The notes under the pieces were generated by a model, which was given only the letters and a program-made list of their open reading frames with translations, was not told the origin of the DNA and made no database searches. From NCBI GenBank assembly GCA_900764755.1, contig CAAFPE010000034.1:1-22671 (forward strand): a stretch of 22,671 nt of DNA. The letters are read 5' to 3'. A program made the translations under genes and the position numbers. Of the stretch, positions 6,365-13,353 are shown in pieces; positions within the stretch are counted from its first letter, which is position 1, and each line of letters begins with the position of its first letter. This DNA is from an uncultured Oscillospiraceae bacterium. Lineage in GTDB: Bacteria; Bacillota; Clostridia; Oscillospirales; Oscillospiraceae.

Positions 6365-8332
6365 CCCCCGCAGTTCGATGATCTGATCCCGCAGGGAAGC
6401 CGCCAGTTCGAACTCCAGCATTTTCGCCGCCTCTTTCATGGCCTTCTCCAGGCGGGCGATCTCGGCGGCCTTTTCCTGCTTGGTCATCGTCTTGGTCCGG
6501 CCCTGGCGCTGGGCGGAGGCCGCCTCGTCGGAGGCGGCGGACAGCTCCAGCAGTTCCCGAACCGACTTGACCACGGTTTTGGGAACGATGCCGTGGGCCC
6601 TGTTGAAGGCGTCCTGCTTTTCCCGGCGGCGCTCAGTCTCATCGATGGCCCGGCGCATGGAGGGGGTGACGGTATCCGCGTACATGATGACCATGCCGTC
6701 GGCATTTCGGGCGGCCCGGCCGATGGTCTGGATCAGGGAGGTCTCCGACCGCAGGAATCCCTCCTTGTCCGCGTCCAGAATGGCCACAAGGCTGACCTCC
6801 GGCAGGTCCAGGCCCTCTCTCAGCAGGTTGATGCCCACCAGGACGTCAAAGGTGCCCAGGCGGAGATCACGGATGATCTCCATGCGCTCGATGGTGTCGA
6901 TGTCGTGGTGCATATAGCGCACCCGGATCCCGGCCCCCTGAAGATAGGTGGTGAGGTCCTCCGCCATCTTTTTGGTGAGGGTGGTGACCAGCACCCGCTC
7001 CTTTCGGGCCGTGCGCTGGTTGATCTCCCCGATGAGGTCGTCGATCTGCCCCTCCACCGGGCGGACCTCAATGCGGGGGTCCAGCAGACCGGTGGGACGG
7101 ATGACCTGCTCCACGATCTGTCCTGACCGGGTGCGCTCGTACTCTCCGGGGGTGGCTGAGACATAGACAACCTGGTTGAGCCGCTGCTCAAACTCCGGGA
7201 ATTTCAGCGGCCGGTTGTCAAAGGCACAGGGCAGGCGGAAGCCGTAGTCCACCAGGGTGGTCTTGCGGGCCCGGTCTCCGTTGTACATGGCCCGGACCTG
7301 GGGGAGGGTGACGTGGCTCTCGTCGATAAAGAGGACGAAGTCCTCGGGGAAGTAGTCCAGCAGGGTGTGAGGCGGAGAGCCCACCGGCCGCCCCTCGATC
7401 ACCCGGGAGTAGTTCTCAATGCCGGAGCAGTAGCCCAGCTCCTGCATCATCTCGATGTCGTACATGGTGCGCTGCTTGACGCGCTGGGCCTCGATGAGTT
7501 TGCCCTCCCCCTCGAAGAAGGCCAACCGCTCCTCAAGCTCCCGATAGATCTCCTGGACAGCGGCGTCCATCTTCTCCTTGGGGGTGACATAGTGGGTGGC
7601 CGGCCAGATGGGGATGTTGTTCAGCCGCCGGATGGGGGAGCCGGTGACCACATTGACCTCACTGATGCGGTCGATCTCGTCCCCGAAAAACTCGATGCGC
7701 AGGGCGGTGTCCTTCCAGTAGGCGGGCCAGACCTCCACTGTGTCCCCACGGACCCGGAACATATTGCGCTCAAAGGCAATGTCGTTGCGCTCATAGCGGA
7801 TGGCCACCAGCTTTTTCAGCAGTTCGTCCCGTTCAATCTGCGCCCCCACCCGGAGAGAGACCATCATCTTCTCAAAATCCTCCGGCTCGCCCAGGCCATA
7901 GATGCAGGAGACGGAGGATACCACGATCACGTCCCGCCGCTCCAGCAGGGAGGCGGTGGCGGACAGGCGCAGGCGGTCGATCTCCTCATTGATGGCGGAG
8001 TCCTTTTCAATGAAGGTATCTGTATGGGGGATGTAGGCCTCCGGCTGGTAGTAGTCGTAGTAGGAGACGAAATACTCCACCGCGTTGTTGGGGAAAAATT
8101 CCCGGAACTCGGCGCACAGCTGGGCGGCCAGGGTCTTATTGTGGGCCAGCACCAGGGTGGGGCGCTGGACCTGCTCAATGATCTTGGCCATGGTAAAGGT
8201 CTTGCCCGAGCCGGTGACGCCCAGCAGGGTCTGCTCATCCAGCCCCATCTCCAGCCCCCGGGACAGGGCTGCGATGGCCTCCGGCTGGTCGCCGGCGGGC
8301 TGATATTCAGAAACGACTTCAAATTTCGGCAT
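6359..8332 (-). CDS. uvrB: Excinuclease ABC subunit B (UvrB)
   Basis: UvrB is the helicase-like damage-verification subunit that receives DNA from UvrA and recruits UvrC. The 657-residue product has the family's normal length. It shows a Walker A motif at residues 38-45 (GVTGSGKT), the beta-hairpin motif (YYDYYQPEAYIPHTDTFIEK), the Walker B-like FIDESHV, the helicase motif QTIGRAARN and a C-terminal UVR domain (ARLEKAMKEAAKMLEFELA). AGGAGGGGAA lies upstream of the ATG. A promoter with a LexA-type box lies 30-60 bases further up, so it is probably SOS-induced. Its last 22 codons are duplicated downstream. The usual partner uvrA is present but separated by five genes. Confidence 0.98.
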   Translation of the reverse strand: MPKFEVVSEYQPAGDQPEAIAALSRGLEMGLDEQTLLGVTGSGKTFTMAKIIEQVQRPTLVLAHNKTLAAQLCAEFREFFPNNAVEYFVSYYDYYQPEAYIPHTDTFIEKDSAINEEIDRLRLSATASLLERRDVIVVSSVSCIYGLGEPEDFEKMMVSLRVGAQIERDELLKKLVAIRYERNDIAFERNMFRVRGDTVEVWPAYWKDTALRIEFFGDEIDRISEVNVVTGSPIRRLNNIPIWPATHYVTPKEKMDAAVQEIYRELEERLAFFEGEGKLIEAQRVKQRTMYDIEMMQELGYCSGIENYSRVIEGRPVGSPPHTLLDYFPEDFVLFIDESHVTLPQVRAMYNGDRARKTTLVDYGFRLPCAFDNRPLKFPEFEQRLNQVVYVSATPGEYERTRSGQIVEQVIRPTGLLDPRIEVRPVEGQIDDLIGEINQRTARKERVLVTTLTKKMAEDLTTYLQGAGIRVRYMHHDIDTIERMEIIRDLRLGTFDVLVGINLLREGLDLPEVSLVAILDADKEGFLRSETSLIQTIGRAARNADGMVIMYADTVTPSMRRAIDETERRREKQDAFNRAHGIVPKTVVKSVRELLELSAASDEAASAQRQGRTKTMTKQEKAAEIARLEKAMKEAAKMLEFELAASLRDQIIELRGQ

Positions 8333-8363
8333 ATGTTCCCCTCCTCTCCGCTGCTTTGCCCCT

Positions 8364-8392
8364 ATTGTACCAGAACCAATGTTCTATGACAA
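8364..8392 (-). promoter_or_regulatory. uvrB promoter
   Basis: On the minus strand TTGTCA (8387-8392) and TACAAT (8364-8369) are separated by exactly 17 bases, a good sigma-A promoter. It lies 32 bases upstream of the uvrB start codon, and no gene lies between. Confidence 0.85.
8373..8384. promoter_or_regulatory. LexA-type SOS box in the uvrB promoter spacer
   Basis: GAACCAATGTTC fits the Gram-positive LexA pattern GAAC-N4-GTTC (minus strand GAACATTGGTTC). It sits entirely between the -35 and -10 elements, where a repressor would block RNA polymerase. uvrB is a classic SOS gene, which supports the call. Confidence 0.82.
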
Positions 8393-8438
8393 GGAGATTT
8401 CTGTGGAATTCCCCAAGGCTTTTCCCGGGAAAACACTG

Positions 8439-8466
8439 CGCTCCTCCTCCGCAGGGAGGAGGAGCG
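8439..8466 (-). terminator. Probable terminator after radC
   Basis: A perfect 12-bp stem (8439-8450 with 8455-8466) closes a four-base GCAG loop. It lies 29 bases past the radC stop codon; in the radC direction it is followed by CAGTGTTTT, a weak U-run. It separates the pyrE-radC operon from the uvrB promoter. Confidence 0.65.
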
Positions 8467-8495
8467 TTCCCATCCGCGTCGGCGCGGACGATGCG

Positions 8496-9200
8496 CTAGA
8501 CTGCTGACAGATTCCGGCGGTGCTCGCTGGACTTGAGGGAGAGCATATCCCCGTCCACAAAGATCAAATGATCCTCCAGATGGATCCCGATGGGGGCCAG
8601 CGCCGCCCGAAGGACGTCGGTCACAAGCCAGTCCGCCTGGGACGGTAGGGCCAGGTTGCTCACATGGTTGTGGGCCACATAGATCCGGGCCGCCCGCAGC
8701 CCCAGCGCCTCCTCCGCGATCCGGCGGGTGTTGACCTGGGCCATTTCGATACTGCCCTCGGCCACCCGCCGCACGCCCAGTACCTGGCGCTTGCCATCCA
8801 GGCACAGGACATAGACCATCTCGTTTCTGGCCCCAAAGAAGTAAGGCTTCAGCCAGGCGTAGGCGTCCTCCGGCCAGTTGATCACCGCCGCCAGCCGCGC
8901 CCGAGAACCCTGATAGCGGCCCAGCAGGGCCGGGAGCATTCGCAGCAGCACCGCCGTGTGCTCCCCCACCCCCGGCACCTTTTTCAGCTCCTCCACCGAC
9001 GCGTCCAGCGCCCCGGCCAGGGAGCCGAACCGCTCCATCAGTTCATGGGCCAGACCGTTCACATCCCCCTGAGGGATGGCATAGCACAAAAGCAGCTCCA
9101 GGACCTTGTGGTCCGGCCAGCCCTCCAGGCCCCGGGCCAAAAATTCTGCTTTCAGCCGCTGCCGGTGGCCGGTGTGGTGATGTCTCTGTGCTTCTGCCAT
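8496..9200 (-). CDS. radC: RadC family protein (JAB/JAMM domain)
   Basis: The 234-residue product starts at MAEAQRHHH; AGAAGGAGAGGG lies upstream, and longer in-frame starts overlap the preceding gene. The N-terminal half has a helix-hairpin-helix segment (ELKKVPGVGEHTA, residues 71-83). The C-terminal JAB domain keeps the metal motif HxHx10D (H177, H179, D190). The usual HNHPSG is HNHVSN here, so Pro and Gly are replaced while the metal ligands remain. Despite the name, RadC has no proven repair role; the domain is a metalloprotease-type fold. It starts 5 bases after the zinc-ribbon gene and ends before a hairpin, so it is probably the last gene of the pyrE operon. Confidence 0.93.
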   Translation of the reverse strand: MAEAQRHHHTGHRQRLKAEFLARGLEGWPDHKVLELLLCYAIPQGDVNGLAHELMERFGSLAGALDASVEELKKVPGVGEHTAVLLRMLPALLGRYQGSRARLAAVINWPEDAYAWLKPYFFGARNEMVYVLCLDGKRQVLGVRRVAEGSIEMAQVNTRRIAEEALGLRAARIYVAHNHVSNLALPSQADWLVTDVLRAALAPIGIHLEDHLIFVDGDMLSLKSSEHRRNLSAV

Positions 9201-9205
9201 AGGAT

Positions 9206-9481
9206 CTATCCCTCTCCTTCTGTGCGTTGCTCCATGGTCCGCGGCAGAAGATCGGAGTAATTTACCATCAGCTTTCTGCACTGCCCGCACCAAAATGCCT
9301 CAGGCCGCTGCGCCCATACAGCGCCAAAACTTTCCGGCGGCAGTAAAACAGCCCGTTTTTTCTTCAAAATGCCCTTGGTCCAGAGTTGAGGAGGGGTCTC
9401 TCCCTCCGGAAGGAAATAGCTGTCTCCCCGATCACAAAACAAACCTTTGATCATCGTTCCGCCGCAGTATGGACAGTTCAT
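9206..9481 (-). CDS. Small zinc-ribbon protein (PF20097/DUF6487-like)
   Basis: The 91-residue product has two CxxC pairs, CPYC at residues 3-6 and CGQC at 65-68, which should form one zinc ribbon around a central insert. The pattern NCPYCGGTM…G and a FWCGQC end is typical of a Firmicutes family I recall as PF20097. GGAGG lies 7 bases upstream of the ATG; an in-frame GTG six bases further up is too close to it. It lies between pyrE (31 bases) and radC (5 bases). Function unknown. Confidence 0.82.
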   Translation of the reverse strand: MNCPYCGGTMIKGLFCDRGDSYFLPEGETPPQLWTKGILKKKRAVLLPPESFGAVWAQRPEAFWCGQCRKLMVNYSDLLPRTMEQRTEGEG

Positions 9482-9512
9482 TCCCACACCTCCAACCGAA
9501 TCAGGAACGTTT

Positions 9513-10187
9513 TCAGCCCTTCGCTCCGTACTCCTCCAGGTAAGCCTCCATTTTGGCCTTCATCTCGTCGTCAATGTAGACCTTGCCATCGATGGGATTG
9601 TTGTGGAGGAAGGAGATGACCTCCCGGACGGTAACGATGGGGAATACCTGGATGCCATAGTCCTGGCGCAGCTCGTCCAGGGTGGAGCACTCCCGGGTGC
9701 CCCGCTCCATCCGGTCCACGGAGACAAACAGGGCCTTGATGTTCACGTCGGCCACATGCTTGAACAGTTCGATGGACTCCCGTACGGCGGTACCGGCAGT
9801 GACTACGTCCTCGATAATGGCCACATTGTCCCCGTCTTGGGGCTTATATCCCACCATGGAGCCACCCTCGCCATGGTCCTTGGCCTCCTTGCGGTTGAAG
9901 CAGTAGGGCAGGTCCCGGCCATAGTTGCGGTACAGGGAGGCGGCAGCGGACACAGCCAGAGGGATGCCCTTATAGGCAGGGCCAAACAGGCAGGTGACGC
10001 CGTCGGCCATGTGCTCCTGGATGCAGGCGGCATAATAATCGCCCAGCTTGGCGGCCTGGGCCCCGGTCTTATAGTTGCCGGTATTGACAAAGTAGGGCGT
10101 CTTGCGGCCCGACTTGGTGGTAAAGTCCCCGAAGGTCAGCACGCCGGAGCGCACCATAAACATAATGAATTCTTCCCGGTATGTCAT
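9513..10187 (-). CDS. pyrE: Orotate phosphoribosyltransferase
   Basis: PyrE converts orotate and PRPP to orotidine 5'-phosphate in de novo pyrimidine synthesis. The 224-residue product has FGPAYKGIPLA (residues 68-78), the catalytic-loop region with FNRKEAKDHGEGG (97-109), and the PRPP-binding motif AIIEDVVTAGTAV (123-135). The ATG giving MTYREEF is chosen because GAGGTTACAGAG lies just upstream and a promoter lies about 56 bases away; a longer in-frame extension would run through that promoter. No other pyr gene is in view, so pyrE is detached from a pyr operon. I see no PyrR-type leader. Confidence 0.96.
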   Translation of the reverse strand: MTYREEFIMFMVRSGVLTFGDFTTKSGRKTPYFVNTGNYKTGAQAAKLGDYYAACIQEHMADGVTCLFGPAYKGIPLAVSAAASLYRNYGRDLPYCFNRKEAKDHGEGGSMVGYKPQDGDNVAIIEDVVTAGTAVRESIELFKHVADVNIKALFVSVDRMERGTRECSTLDELRQDYGIQVFPIVTVREVISFLHNNPIDGKVYIDDEMKAKMEAYLEEYGAKG

Positions 10188-10217
10188 CTCTGTAACCTCA
10201 CTGTTTTCTTTGGTTTT

Positions 10218-10229
10218 GGCAGGACTGCC
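10218..10229. promoter_or_regulatory. Dyad just downstream of the pyrE promoter
   Basis: GGCAGGACTGCC is a dyad of two 5-base arms (GGCAG/CTGCC) with a two-base centre. It lies roughly 7-18 bases past the expected transcription start. The tight centre disfavours an RNA hairpin and is more like a protein operator, but no regulator is implied. Confidence 0.3.
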
Positions 10230-10242
10230 TTGAAATAGAAAT

Positions 10243-10271
10243 ATTATACCACCTTTTTTTACCCTGTACAA
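10243..10271 (-). promoter_or_regulatory. pyrE operon promoter
   Basis: On the minus strand TTGTAC (10266-10271) and TATAAT (10243-10248) are 17 bases apart, near the sigma-A consensus, with an A/T-rich spacer. It lies 56 bases upstream of pyrE and probably drives pyrE, the zinc-ribbon gene and radC. Confidence 0.88.
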
Positions 10272-10406
10272 GAAAGGGAGAACATATTTCCTCCGTGATA
10301 AGGTGCAATAAGCTGCGAAAATTGAATAGAGGATAAAAGAGACATGGATTGCAGGACCCTGGTAGAACGAAGTGACGACACCTATTCTGAAAGGAGTCTG
10401 TAAACC
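10272..10406. other. Intergenic stretch between pyrE promoter and transposase relic
   Basis: I see no gene or strong structure here. AAAGGAGTCTG just before 10407 is a relic ribosome site for the IS256-type transposase. I could not identify that element's terminal inverted repeat. Confidence 0.5.
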
Positions 10407-10723
10407 ATGTCTGAAAAAATTGTATGGCTCAATCAGGAAGTAATCAAGGGCAAGCATAAGGAAATGGTCCGTGGCAGCGTTGAAGAAACACGGAAGGAAC
10501 TGCTGGAACAGGAGGCAGAAAAGCTGACCTAAGCTGTCTGGCAGAGGAGTACAGCGAAGCCCGTCAGGGCTGCTGCAGCGGCTACTGCGACCGGAACCTT
10601 ATCACCACCTCTAAAGACGTGACGCTCCATGTGCCCTGCCTCAAGGGTGTCTCTTTTGAAACTGCCATCACCAAACGGTATCGCTACCGGCCTTGTTGGA
10701 AAATGATACTGCATTTGCGCTAA
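10407..10723 (+). pseudogene. IS256-family (mutator-type) transposase remnant
   Basis: The 5' part of a transposase gene is readable in two frames. From ATG at 10407 it reads MSEKIVWLNQEV, then MVRGSVEETRKELLEQEAEK, and hits a stop at 10530-10532. From 10541, in a frame shifted by two, it reads EEYSEARQGCCSGYCDRNL, then DVTLHVPCLKGVSFETAITK, and stops at 10721-10723. Both pieces match the N-terminal domain of IS256 transposases (pattern SEARxDYRxGxY-RxL, then KGVSFETAI-RYRR). The catalytic DDE region is absent. It is dead and only about a quarter of the normal length. It is the first plus-strand gene trace and marks the junction between the pyrE operon and the array. Confidence 0.85.
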
Positions 10724-10732
10724 AGGCATCTT

Positions 10733-10942
10733 ATGACAGAAAGAGAGCGATTAAGATGCGACCTCAGCTCCAGACACTTCGCCGACATTGCCCGGGGCAG
10801 GACTGCGCCTGTGATCCTGACGCTGGAAAAGTTCTGTGTTGGCTTTGAACTGACACCCAATGATTTTCCGATTCCCTTGGAGGCTTGGAGACAGATGGCC
10901 TTCCGCGAACCGATGCCGGCTGCACAGATCTGCTGCTTCTGA
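10733..10942 (+). pseudogene. Possible fragment of an XRE-type HTH regulator
   Basis: The 69-residue frame contains SSRHFADIARGRTAPVILTL then EKFCVGFELTPNDF. This resembles the second half of a Cro/C1 helix-turn-helix domain (S-xx-xI-x-IxRG-xxxP-xxTL-xxIC-xxF-xxTPxDF). The first helices are missing or unrecognisable, and the C-terminal 20 residues look random. It follows directly on the transposase remnant, so it is probably a fragment left by the same rearrangements. It could alternatively be a short, live protein, but I see no good ribosome site. Confidence 0.5.
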
Positions 10943-11439
10943 TGCCTCTCTGACATGACTGGTTTCCCGTTTGTCCGCAAGGTAGAAGTACCATGGAACG
11001 GGAGTACCAGCCCTGCTGTGTCCGCTGCGGGCAGTGCTCTGAAGGTCAAATACCACATCATATACCATAGACCGTCACAGGATGGAGCATCCGTTCACTG
11101 TCATGTGCAGGTTCTTTGGCGTATCCAGATAAAGACTGGAGAGGTGCCGCTGGTGCGACGCCTCTCCACCTAAATTTCAATATTTCCTATCAGGGGCTCT
11201 TTTTTGTACTGTCCGCACGATCTGGGGCGGTTCACTGTTCAAACGCAGAGGGGCTTTTCGTCCCAGAGGAGACAACTGAGAGACAGAAAATGATTTGGTG
11301 ATCCAGACCGCCGGAACCCATAGAGAGCAAGCTGTGAGTCATGGAATATGGCAGGCATCATCCTTTTCTCGACCATACCGAATGTCACTGCACGCGGATA
11401 CTCGCTCAAGGCTGTACACATTACCTGTTTGGCAGTGGC
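10943..11439. other. Gene-free decayed stretch
   Basis: No convincing gene is present; the open frames on both strands have low-complexity or unfamiliar translations. An imperfect hairpin of about 13 bp at 11138-11167 (GGAGAGGTGCCGC with GCGACGCCTCTCC, one mismatch) is the only structure I see. The array's last gene ends at 11440, so its transcript would enter this stretch; I see no clear terminator. Confidence 0.55.
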
Positions 11440-11580
11440 TTACTTTGTGTGGTGCCCAGTCCCAAAGACCAGCATCAGGGCAGCAGCACAGAGAAGCAGG
11501 CCCAGCCAATTCCGGTCCATGATCAGCTTGAGCACCGCCAGAAGCAGCAGTCCGCCCACCAGGAGCACAACGCCGTTCAT
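11440..11580 (-). CDS. Small hydrophobic protein, 46 residues
   Basis: The protein reads MNGVVLLVGGLLLLAVLK, then a short polar turn (LIMDRN), then a second hydrophobic stretch (WLGLLLCAAALMLVFG) and a polar end (TGHHTK). That gives two potential membrane helices joined by a charged turn. GGGAGG lies 7-8 bases upstream of the ATG, and the start directly abuts the stop codon of the DUF4261 gene, so it should be translationally coupled. It is the last gene of the array. I do not recognise a family; it could be a small membrane protein or holin-like product. Confidence 0.65.
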   Translation of the reverse strand: MNGVVLLVGGLLLLAVLKLIMDRNWLGLLLCAAALMLVFGTGHHTK

Positions 11581-12459
11581 TCAACGCCCTCCCGAGGCAT
11601 AATCGCCCATGTGGATGTCCAACACCCCTCTGGGCGGTTGGATCAGGGCGCCCTCATACTGGCACTTCCACTGAAGCTCCCGGCTCAACTGGCCATCCGC
11701 TACACCATCTATTGTCTCTCCATCCTTGATGGGGTTGTCATGTTCCAGAATGTACGATGCCGTATTGTAAGCGTGGTTTACCACCCAGTTGGGGTCCATG
11801 TCGTGGAAGTGGTACTGGAGGTCGGGCAGGAACAGGGTGCTCATGCCCACTGTGTCGATGAGCATATCCTCGGTGCCTTGGATATTGAAGAAACGGACAT
11901 TGACCCCAAAGCGGATGAAACGGTCCGGCCCCTCGATCTGGTGAGAACGCACATCCTCCGCCAGAAACAGCTTGCCGCAGTTCTGGAAATAGAATGCCTC
12001 ACAGGTGGGGTACAGCTCCGCCAGAGCCTCCAGAAAGTCGGCATCCAGGTTGGCCCGCTCCAGCGCCGGAAGCGCCGCAGCCAGCATATCGGTGGCTACC
12101 ACCTGATACCGGCATTCCCGGAAGATCCGCTCCCGGTCCTCCTGGCAGTCCCACATCTGGCTCATCAGGAAGGCGTCAAAGCCTTTGCCCTGGAACTTGT
12201 CGCATTTCATCACCATCAGCTGCACCGGACATTTGCCATCCTGAAATTCCGCGATATGATCCAGAGCGGTAAAGCCCGCCATTTTCTTATCATAACAAAA
12301 GCACTCTGTTGATCCGATGTGCTTCTCCATTACGGCAGTCATTTTTTCTTTATCCGGCATTTCTACCGGCTCTTTGAACAGCATCTGAATGAGATAGGGG
12401 CCGCCGGGCTGGGGGCCTTTTTTGTCGTCCAGGTTTTGCTGGAACACTTGATTGTTCAT
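11581..12459 (-). CDS. DUF4261 domain-containing protein
   Basis: The 292-residue product starts at MNNQVF with GGAGGAGACCAA upstream. An N-terminal part (MLFKEPVEMPDKEKM, then HIGSTECFCYDKKMAGFTAL) is followed by a C-terminal segment with AYNTASYILEHDNPIKDGET and KCQYEGALIQPPRGVLDI, which is characteristic of DUF4261. The family is soluble, of unknown activity, and often found in accessory gene sets with immunity-type proteins. It starts with a 4-base ATGA overlap with the upstream gene, so the two are translationally coupled. No signal peptide or membrane segment is visible. Confidence 0.82.
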   Translation of the reverse strand: MNNQVFQQNLDDKKGPQPGGPYLIQMLFKEPVEMPDKEKMTAVMEKHIGSTECFCYDKKMAGFTALDHIAEFQDGKCPVQLMVMKCDKFQGKGFDAFLMSQMWDCQEDRERIFRECRYQVVATDMLAAALPALERANLDADFLEALAELYPTCEAFYFQNCGKLFLAEDVRSHQIEGPDRFIRFGVNVRFFNIQGTEDMLIDTVGMSTLFLPDLQYHFHDMDPNWVVNHAYNTASYILEHDNPIKDGETIDGVADGQLSRELQWKCQYEGALIQPPRGVLDIHMGDYASGGR

Positions 12460-13331
12460 TTGGTCTCCTCCTTCTTTTCTGGGAACATCTTCCACCGGAA
12501 CTCCAGCTCTTTCTGGACAAACTCGTTCGGCAGGCCCCGGGGGTTGGCGATGAGATACCAGACCCGAAAGGTGCGCTTCCTCGGATCTGTCTCCTGCCGG
12601 TAGAGCTGATAGCCCGCCTCATCCTCCTGCGTCCACTGTCCTGTCTGCCGCTTGGCCTGCACAAAGGGTTCTACTATCTGATCCAACTCCTCTCTGGTGC
12701 GGCTTGAGGCCCAGGCGTGATCCACATCATTGGCGTGGGAGAGGTGGAACAACATCGAACCCATCCCGTTCTTTGCCTTGTGCTCCGGCGTTCTGCGCAA
12801 TTCCACCTGACGTCGGTACTCCTCCAGTTGCTCTGGTGTTCCGTACCGTTCCACCATTTGCTCATCCACATGAATGCACCAGCTGTAATCCTCCGGCTGG
12901 ATAAAAGGGGCGCAGACCGGCTGTAATGCCTCTGCCGGGTCCGCCTCAAAGCGGTCGATAAAGTCGAGGTAGTGGGCTTTGACCAGCGGGAAAAAGGTAT
13001 CCAGCAGACCAGTGTTCAGCCGCAGATCCTCTGTGAGCATCCGAAAGAACGAACCGCCTGTTGTCGATTCTATTTTGAAAGAATAGAGCCGGTCATCTCC
13101 CTGCTTTATGATACAGGTGAAGCCCACCTCCACATTTCCATGGCCGATTTCGTAGTCTATGTAGTTGTAGCGGCTCCGGTCAAACCAGATCTGATAGGTC
13201 AGCCCGTTTTTCATTTTCTTTTTGAAGTCGCCTTTTTTCAGCCGTTTCCAGCCCTTTTCCTCCAGACCCAGGCCGTTCCACAGGTAGTCCAGAGCCTCCC
13301 CAAAGATGTCCGCCGGGCGTTTTTGTTCCAT
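12456..13331 (-). CDS. DUF4304-like protein
   Basis: The 291-residue product starts at MEQKRPADIFGEAL; the in-frame extension upstream is basic and overlaps the previous gene. The first 100 residues (GLGLEEKGWKRLKKGDF, then LTYQIWFDRSRYNY) resemble DUF4304: a helix, a basic strand, then an aromatic strand. The C-terminal 120 residues are charged and helical. A second array gene, at 19397, has the same N-terminal outline. The DUF name is from resemblance only. The stop overlaps the DUF4261 start by 4 bases. Confidence 0.75.
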   Translation of the reverse strand: MEQKRPADIFGEALDYLWNGLGLEEKGWKRLKKGDFKKKMKNGLTYQIWFDRSRYNYIDYEIGHGNVEVGFTCIIKQGDDRLYSFKIESTTGGSFFRMLTEDLRLNTGLLDTFFPLVKAHYLDFIDRFEADPAEALQPVCAPFIQPEDYSWCIHVDEQMVERYGTPEQLEEYRRQVELRRTPEHKAKNGMGSMLFHLSHANDVDHAWASSRTREELDQIVEPFVQAKRQTGQWTQEDEAGYQLYRQETDPRKRTFRVWYLIANPRGLPNEFVQKELEFRWKMFPEKKEETK

Positions 13332-13353
13332 AGCTATCCCCCTCCCCCACTGC

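Noticed and set aside
7313..8389. 358-residue open frame antisense to uvrB
   Set aside because: It covers the uvrB gene and its promoter on the other strand; the composition is an artefact of the G/C-rich codons.
10188..10457. N-terminal extension of pyrE
   Set aside because: The extra 90 codons would cross the near-consensus promoter at 10243-10271 and do not resemble PyrE; the ATG at 10187 has the ribosome site.
10720..11068. Minus-strand open frames opposite the transposase and HTH remnants
   Set aside because: Three overlapping frames have unfamiliar Ser/Arg-rich translations and none has a convincing ribosome site.
11138..11167. Array terminator
   Set aside because: The imperfect hairpin lacks a U-run in the array's direction and is about 270 bases past the last stop codon, so I list it only as a structure.
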